Assembly: GCA_002438575.1 (NCBI GenBank)
Contig: DJPP01000109.1
Span: 1-10,105, forward strand
Direction of reading: 5' to 3'
DNA: 10,105 bases
Source of the DNA: Oscillospiraceae bacterium UBA6409
GTDB taxonomy: Bacteria > Bacillota > Clostridia > Oscillospirales > Oscillospiraceae
Positions 5,986 through 10,105 of the stretch are shown here, piece after piece. Below the pieces are notes generated by a model. It searched no databases. It saw only the letters and a program-made list of their open reading frames with translations, and was not told the DNA's origin. Made by a program: the position numbers and the translations under genes. Numbering within the stretch: position 1 is the first letter of the stretch; each line of letters starts with the position of its first letter.

Positions 5986-7218
5986 TCATACCACCTGAAA
6001 AATAAAGAATTTCAGATAGTTCGTCTCCTCCACGCCCCACAGGATGGGGTGGTCGGCGCACTGCTGCCGCGCCTCGATCTGCCGCAGCTGCACCCCCGCG
6101 TCCCGGGCGGCGCTGTGGAGCATCTTGATGAACAGCTCCTCGGCGGCGAAATGGCTGCACGAGCACGTGGCCAGATACCCGCCCCGGGGCAGCAGCTTCA
6201 TGGCCCGGTAGTTGATCTCCTTATATCCGGTCATGGCGTTGTGTATGGTCCTGCGGCTCTTGGTGAAGGCCGGCGGGTCCAGAATGATGAAGTCGTATTT
6301 CCGCGGCTGCTCCGCCAGCTGCGGCAGCAGGTCAAATACGTTGGCGCATACGCAGTCCATCACGCCGTCCAGCCCGTTTTTCCGCGCGTTCTCCGCCGCG
6401 CAGTCCACGGCGAACTGCGACACGTCCACGGCGGTCACGTGCTTCGCCCCGCCCTTTGCGGCGTTCAGGGCGAAGGAGCCGGTGTGGGTGAAGCAGTCCA
6501 GCACCGTCTTGCCCTTTGCCAGCTTCGCCACCGCCAGCCGGTTGTACTTCTGGTCCAGGAAGAAGCCGGTCTTCTGCCCGTTCTCAAAGTCCACCGTGTA
6601 CCGTATGCCGTTCTCCGTGATGTCCTCGGTGGTGCCCTCCGGCGCGGCCTCACCGGGCAGCACCAGCCAGCCCTTGCCCTGCGCCATGCCCTCCAGCGTC
6701 CGGAGGGCCGCGTCGTTGCGCTCGTACACGCCCCGGATGTCCTGTCCGTCCTCCCGCAGGAGGCGTACCAGCAGCGGCAGCACCCGTTCCTTGATGCGCT
6801 CCATGCCCAGACTCAGCACCTGGGCCACCAGCACACGCTCGAACCGGTCCACCGTCAGCCCCGGAAAGCCGTCCGCCTCCCCGAAGATGATGCGGCAGCA
6901 CCGGCTGTCCGCCTCGCCCATCACCGTTTTGCGGTAGTCCCAGGCGTAGCGCAGCCGCCGTTCCCAGAAGGCATCCCCCGCCGGGTCGTCGTTGGCGTTC
7001 CGCGTCACCAGCCGCACCCGTATTTTGGACGCGCTGTTGCAGAACCCGCAGCCCAGCCAGCTGCCCTTTTTCGACACCACGTCCACCAGGCTGCCGTCCT
7101 CCGGCGTGCCGCTGACCGACACCACCTCGCCCTCATAGACCCACGGATGTCCGTCCACAATGGCGCGCTCCCCCTTGGGGGTGATGGTGACGACGGGATA
7201 CGGTCTGGCAGCTTTCAT
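5986..7218 (-). CDS. RlmI-type class I rRNA methyltransferase (23S rRNA cytosine-C5)
   Basis: The product is 410 aa, close to E. coli RlmI (about 396). It should transfer a methyl group from SAM to C5 of a cytosine in 23S rRNA. A PUA-like RNA-binding domain occupies about residues 8-78 (ITPKGERAIVDGHPWVYEGEV). A central domain contains DGFPGLTVDRF (116-126). The Rossmann domain has KTGFFLDQK (216-224), SAM motif I VLDCFTHTGSFALNAAKGGA (239-258), AVDVS (263-267), DPPAFTKS (314-321) and CSCSHF (352-357) holding the likely catalytic cysteine. The ATG at 7218 follows AAAGGAG at good spacing. E. coli RlmI modifies C1962; the exact site here is inferred, and RlmK/L-like relatives share the fold. 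Confidence 0.88.
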   Translation of the reverse strand: MKAARPYPVVTITPKGERAIVDGHPWVYEGEVVSVSGTPEDGSLVDVVSKKGSWLGCGFCNSASKIRVRLVTRNANDDPAGDAFWERRLRYAWDYRKTVMGEADSRCCRIIFGEADGFPGLTVDRFERVLVAQVLSLGMERIKERVLPLLVRLLREDGQDIRGVYERNDAALRTLEGMAQGKGWLVLPGEAAPEGTTEDITENGIRYTVDFENGQKTGFFLDQKYNRLAVAKLAKGKTVLDCFTHTGSFALNAAKGGAKHVTAVDVSQFAVDCAAENARKNGLDGVMDCVCANVFDLLPQLAEQPRKYDFIILDPPAFTKSRRTIHNAMTGYKEINYRAMKLLPRGGYLATCSCSHFAAEELFIKMLHSAARDAGVQLRQIEARQQCADHPILWGVEETNYLKFFIFQVV

Positions 7219-7254
7219 GGCGGTTACTCCTTTTGTACAGGAAAATTTCTTTCA

Positions 7255-7283
7255 AGTATAGCACAAAGACAAGCATATTTCCA
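7255..7283 (-). promoter_or_regulatory. Candidate rlmI promoter
   Basis: On the minus strand a good -10 TATACT (7260-7255) lies 17 bp from a weak -35 TGGAAA (7283-7278, 4 of 6). The predicted start near 7249 gives a leader of about 30 nt. Other TATACTT-like hexamers in this spacer make the choice uncertain. Confidence 0.45.
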
Positions 7284-7287
7284 TACG

Positions 7288-7350
7288 ATGTACAAATAAA
7301 GTATCGCTGAAGTACAGACAAAGTATAGTAAAACGCACAGAACAAGTATA
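7288..7350. repeat. Short AAGTAYA repeats phased at about 11 bp upstream of the amidase gene
   Basis: On the plus strand ATGTACA (7288), AAGTATC (7299), AAGTACA (7310) and AAGTATA (7321) start exactly 11 bp apart. Another AAGTATA starts at 7344, 23 bp on, and one at 7254, 34 bp before the first. The phasing puts all copies on nearly the same face of the helix. They occupy the spacer between the diverging rlmI and amidase genes and could be binding sites for a regulator. Low complexity and -10-like content are the alternative explanation. Confidence 0.4.
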
Positions 7351-7362
7351 GGAGGAACTGTC

Positions 7363-8106
7363 ATGCCGCGTATCTTTTTAAGCCCATCTACCCAGGAATA
7401 TAACCCATATATCACCGGAAACGGCTCAGAAGAGTACTTTATGAACCTGATCGCCGACGCCATGGAACCCTACCTCCTGGCCAACACCATCCGTTTTACC
7501 CGCAACACCCCCGACATGACCGCCGCCAGCTCCATCCGCCTGGCAAATTCTGGAAGTTACGATTTTTATTTGGCCCTCCACTCCAACGGCAGCACCGACG
7601 GCACCAAGGAGGGCACCGTCCGCGGCGTCATCGCTTTTTACTATCCCACCAGTGCTAATGGCCGCCGCGCGGCGGATATTTTTGTGAAAAATTTGAAAGA
7701 CATCTATCCGTTGCCGGACAAGGTCTATGCCCGTGCCACTACCACGCTGGGCGAGGTCCGCCAGCCCTATATGCCCTCCGTGCTACTGGAGCTGGGCTAC
7801 CACGACAACACCGCCGATGCACGCTGGGTGGAGGGGAATATCCAGACCATCGCCGCTAATTTGGTGCTGTCGCTGACAGAGTACTTCGGCATTCCTTTCG
7901 TCACGCCTATGACACCCTGGCAGGGCACAGTGCAGACGCCGGGCGGAGGACCGCTGAACCTTCGCTCGGCCCCCGGCACGCGGGCCGAGGTGGTCACACT
8001 TCTGCCGAACGGCGCAAAGCTCACCGTCTACGGTCGCTATCAGGAGTGGTACACGGTGGGTTACCAAGGCCGTCTGGGTTACGCTTACGCCGATTTCATT
8101 CAGTGA
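7363..8106 (+). CDS. N-acetylmuramoyl-L-alanine amidase (Amidase_3) with C-terminal SH3b domain
   Basis: The product is 247 aa. Amidase_3 enzymes are zinc hydrolases that cut the amide bond between N-acetylmuramic acid and the peptide stem of peptidoglycan. Residues 1-175 form the catalytic domain: a Glu in GSEEYF (23/24) as probable metal ligand, H73 in LALHSNGS as the second histidine ligand, and E143 in VLLELGYHDN as the catalytic glutamate. The first histidine ligand, normally in a DPGHGG-like loop, is not seen; the aligned loop reads FLSPSTQEYNP. Residues 186-247 are an SH3b-type wall-binding domain with the LNLRSAPGT signature (198-206). No signal peptide is present, so it may act as an endolysin, be released on lysis, or use another export route. 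AGGAGG lies 7 nt before the ATG. A single-gene unit; no clear terminator follows. Confidence 0.85.
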   Translation: MPRIFLSPSTQEYNPYITGNGSEEYFMNLIADAMEPYLLANTIRFTRNTPDMTAASSIRLANSGSYDFYLALHSNGSTDGTKEGTVRGVIAFYYPTSANGRRAADIFVKNLKDIYPLPDKVYARATTTLGEVRQPYMPSVLLELGYHDNTADARWVEGNIQTIAANLVLSLTEYFGIPFVTPMTPWQGTVQTPGGGPLNLRSAPGTRAEVVTLLPNGAKLTVYGRYQEWYTVGYQGRLGYAYADFIQ

Positions 8107-8162
8107 CCCAACAGATACGGCGCCTTGCCTGAAAAACGACAAAAGAAAAGTTTACTTTGCCC

Positions 8163-8191
8163 TTGACAGTTGACCATAATATGTTTAATAT
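8163..8191 (+). promoter_or_regulatory. rny promoter
   Basis: A perfect -35 TTGACA (8163-8168) is followed after 17 bp by a -10 TAATAT (8186-8191, 4 of 6). A TATAGT at 8189-8194 is an alternative but the spacing would be 20 bp. The start near 8198 gives a leader of about 100 nt before the rny ATG. Confidence 0.7.
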
Positions 8192-8207
8192 AGTAAAGGA
8201 TCATTAT

Positions 8208-8262
8208 CGGGGCATAGGAGCCTTTCCGCCCCGGTTGTCATCCGGCACCATATTTTGTGCCG
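8208..8262 (+). promoter_or_regulatory. Structured rny leader with two hairpins
   Basis: CGGGGC (8208-8213) can pair with GCCCCG (8228-8233), and CGGCAC (8243-8248) with GTGCCG (8257-8262). Both lie between the promoter and the AGGAGG ribosome site (8286-8291). Neither has a U run, so they are not terminators. They might affect mRNA stability or be protein-binding sites; this is inference. Confidence 0.45.
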
Positions 8263-8299
8263 ACGCGAAAACCCAATAACAACATAGGAGGAATGTACC

Positions 8300-9859
8300 A
8301 TGACCACAACTGGCTGGATCGTGGCCATCCTCTCGTTCGCTGTCGCCCTCGTTCTGGGCTTTGCGGCCTGCACGCTTATCCGCCGCCGCAAGGAAAAGAA
8401 CGACCAGCGCAAGATCGAAGACGCCGAGCAGGAAGCTCTGCGTATCGTCAACGAGGCCATCAAGAGCTCTGAAAACAAAAAGAGAGAAGCACTCCTTGAA
8501 GCAAAAGAAGAGATTTTGAAGAACCGCAGCGAGTACGAGAAGGAAGTCAAGGAACGCCGCGCCGAACAGCAGAAGCAGGAACGCCGCCTGCAGCAGAAGG
8601 AAGAGAATCTCGACCACAAGACCGAGATGATCGAGAAAAAAGAGGAGGCTCTGGCCCAGAAGCACGCAGCTCTGGACAAGGAGCAGGAGGAGATCAAGCT
8701 CATCAAGCGCAGCCAGACCGAGATGCTGGAGCGCATTTCCGGCTTCACCGCCGAGCAGGCGAAGGATTACCTGATCGCCCAGGTGGAGTCCGAGGTCACC
8801 CACGAAACGGCGCTGAAGATCAAGGAGATCGAGGCCCGTGCCAAGGACGAGGCCGACCAGCGTGCCCGCGAGATCGTGGCCACCGCCATCCAGCGCTGCG
8901 CCGCCGACCACGTGGCCGAGATCACCGTCAGCGTGGTGCCGCTGCCCAATGACGAGATGAAGGGCCGCATCATTGGCCGCGAGGGCCGCAACATCCGCAC
9001 GCTGGAGACGCTTACCGGCGCGGATCTGATCATCGACGACACCCCCGAGGCCATCACCGTCTCCTGCTTCGAGCCGGTCCGCCGCGAGATCGCGCGGCTG
9101 GCCCTGGAAAAGCTTATTGCCGACGGCCGCATCCACCCTACCCATATTGAAGAAATGGTGGAGAAGGCCCGCCGCGAGGTGGACGGCGTCATCCGCGCCG
9201 AGGGCGAGCGCGCCGTGCTGGAGACCGGTGTCCGCGGCCTGCACCCGGAGCTGCAGAAGCTGCTGGGCAAGCTGCACTACCGTACCAGCTACGGCCAGAA
9301 CGTGCTGCAGCACTCCATCGAGGTCAGCCATATCGCCGGTATGATGGCCGCGGAGCTGGGCGCCGATGTGCAGGCTGCCAAGCGCGCCGGCCTGCTGCAC
9401 GATATCGGCAAGGCTCTGGACCATGAATTCGAGGGCACCCATGTGGCGCTGGGTGTGGAATACGCCCGCAAGTACCGCGAGAAGGAAGACATCATCCATG
9501 CCATCCAGGCCCACCACGGCGACGTGGAGTGCCGCACGCTGGTGGCCTGCCTGGTGCAGGCGGCGGACGCCATTTCCGCGGCCCGGCCGGGTGCGCGGCG
9601 CGAGAACCTGGAAAATTATATTAAGCGTTTGGAAAAGCTGGAGGAGATCACCGGCAGCTATCCCGGCGTTGAGAAGAGCTATGCCATCCAGGCCGGCCGC
9701 GAGGTCCGCGTCATGGTCAAGCCCGAGCAGGTCAGCGAGGACGAGATGGTCATCCTGGCCCGTGAGCTGGCCAAGCGCATCGAAAGCGAGCTGGAGTATC
9801 CCGGCCAGATCAAGGTCCACGTTCTGCGTGAGACGAAGGTCGTGGAGTACGCGAAATAA
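8300..9859 (+). CDS. rny: RNase Y, membrane-anchored endoribonuclease that starts mRNA decay
   Basis: The product is 519 aa, the standard RNase Y length of about 520. It cuts mRNAs internally at the inner face of the membrane, starts bulk decay and acts with degradosome partners. Residues 5-27 are the N-terminal membrane anchor, followed by RRRKEK, placing the rest in the cytosol. About 30-200 is a long charged coiled coil. A KH RNA-binding domain follows, with [15 protein letters not shown] at 222-236. The HD hydrolase domain has [12 protein letters not shown] at 365-376, with metal-binding H367-D368, and AHHGD at 404-408. The conserved C-terminal GxxxVMVKP-type domain ends the protein. AGGAGG lies 8 nt before the ATG. 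It has its own promoter and terminator, so it is monocistronic. Confidence 0.98.
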   Translation: MTTTGWIVAILSFAVALVLGFAACTLIRRRKEKNDQRKIEDAEQEALRIVNEAIKSSENKKREALLEAKEEILKNRSEYEKEVKERRAEQQKQERRLQQKEENLDHKTEMIEKKEEALAQKHAALDKEQEEIKLIKRSQTEMLERISGFTAEQAKDYLIAQVESEVTHETALKIKEIEARAKDEADQRAREIVATAIQRCAADHVAEITVSVVPLPNDEMKGRIIGREGRNIRTLETLTGADLIIDDTPEAITVSCFEPVRREIARLALEKLIADGRIHPTHIEEMVEKARREVDGVIRAEGERAVLETGVRGLHPELQKLLGKLHYRTSYGQNVLQHSIEVSHIAGMMAAELGADVQAAKRAGLLHDIGKALDHEFEGTHVALGVEYARKYREKEDIIHAIQAHHGDVECRTLVACLVQAADAISAARPGARRENLENYIKRLEKLEEITGSYPGVEKSYAIQAGREVRVMVKPEQVSEDEMVILARELAKRIESELEYPGQIKVHVLRETKVVEYAK

Positions 9860-9874
9860 AAATTTAATGTTTGC

Positions 9875-9910
9875 AGGGGCCGCTTCGCATTGCGAAGCGG
9901 CCCCTCTTTT
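9875..9910 (+). terminator. rny intrinsic terminator
   Basis: AGGGGCCGCTTCGCA (9875-9889) and its exact complement (9891-9905) form a very stable stem of about 14 bp with a 3-nt loop, followed by TCTTTT. It starts 16 nt after the rny stop codon. Its descending arm contains the -35 element of the next promoter. Confidence 0.9.
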
Positions 9911-9918
9911 GTTATAAT
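9890..9918 (+). promoter_or_regulatory. Promoter of the downstream lipoprotein gene, overlapping the rny terminator
   Basis: A consensus -10 TATAAT (9913-9918) is preceded by TG at 9910-9911, making an extended -10 (TGtTATAAT). A -35-like TTGCGA (9890-9895) lies 17 bp upstream, inside the terminator stem. Transcription should start near 9925, about 45 nt before the ATG. Confidence 0.75.
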
Positions 9919-9968
9919 GTCTTCGAGTACACAGAAAAACCGACCGGACCCCCGATGGAGGACATACT

Positions 9969-10105
9969 ATGAAGCGTTTTCTGCTGTTATTTCTGCTGCT
10001 GGCCCTGCTGCTGAGCCTGACCGGCTGCTTTACCATCACCGGAGACATGACCGACACCTCGCCGGAGGGGAAGCAGGAGGCGCCGGAGGAGCAGCACCTG
10101 ACCGC
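9969..10105 (+). CDS. Lipoprotein, N-terminal part only
   Basis: The first 45 codons of a secreted, lipid-anchored protein are visible; the rest lies beyond the right edge. A classic type II signal peptide is present: MKRF, a Leu-rich core (residues 5-17) and a lipobox LTGC with the modified cysteine at C20. After the cysteine the chain is hydrophilic and rich in Pro, Glu and Thr, as in a tether to a distal domain. The ATG is supported by GGAGG 7 nt upstream and by the extended -10 promoter ahead. No functional domain is visible, so the function is unknown. Confidence 0.85.
   Translation, partial: MKRFLLLFLLLALLLSLTGCFTITGDMTDTSPEGKQEAPEEQHLT

Noticed and set aside
5968..7299. 443-codon open frame on the plus strand, antisense to rlmI
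   Set aside because: Composition artefact of the high-GC rlmI gene; no ribosome site and no domain.
7254..7350. CRISPR-like repeat array
   Set aside because: The units are only about 7 bp in 11-bp steps, with no spacers of CRISPR length and no cas genes.
8204..10057. 617-codon open frame on the minus strand, antisense to rny
   Set aside because: Rny is unmistakable on the other strand. The antisense product is a Leu/Gly/Asp-rich mirror of codon bias with no recognisable domain and no ribosome site.

Overview
The window looks like chromosome of a GC-rich Firmicute, most likely a clostridial gut-type organism of the Oscillospiraceae/Ruminococcaceae kind. The grounds are RNase Y, an mraZ-rsmH division-cluster start, a coaD-coiled-coil pair, strong AGGAGG-type ribosome sites, sigma-A-like promoters, and GC-rich coding DNA with AT-rich gaps. 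The genus cannot be fixed from the sequence. No mobile element, CRISPR array, tRNA or rRNA gene is visible.

Layout. Positions 1-598 (minus strand) hold the start of the division and cell-wall (dcw) cluster: mraZ, then rsmH, which runs off the left edge. Their promoter is at 701-729, and the leader between promoter and mraZ is highly structured. The gap 599-1086 carries no gene but is rich in hairpins. Positions 1087-5908 (minus strand) hold a compact six-gene operon, transcribed in the order HAD-IIA phosphatase, MFS transporter, membrane-anchored glycerophosphodiester phosphodiesterase, rsmD, coaD, coiled-coil protein. Junctions are overlaps or gaps of 40 bp or less. A good promoter (5946-5974) precedes it and a strong intrinsic terminator (1018-1055) follows it. 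Positions 5986-7218 (minus) encode an RlmI-type 23S rRNA methyltransferase. A divergent spacer (7219-7362) with 11-bp-phased short repeats separates it from an Amidase_3/SH3b cell-wall hydrolase (7363-8106, plus). RNase Y (rny, 8300-9859, plus) follows with its own promoter, a structured leader of about 100 nt and a strong terminator. A lipoprotein gene starts at 9969 and runs off the right edge; its promoter is embedded in the rny terminator.

How the genes fit together. Most of the window is housekeeping: division control, ribosome methylation (rsmH, rsmD, rlmI), CoA synthesis, mRNA decay. The first three genes of the six-gene operon form a plausible salvage unit: transporter, a phosphodiesterase that would release glycerol-3-phosphate, and a HAD-IIA phosphatase of a family that includes glycerol-phosphate phosphatases. 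The most interesting points are non-coding: the dyad of GTGG repeats and possible attenuator in the mraZ leader, a near-identical 18-bp palindrome upstream of mraZ and in the rny leader, and the terminator-promoter overlap after rny. I saw no clearly new defence or mobile system.
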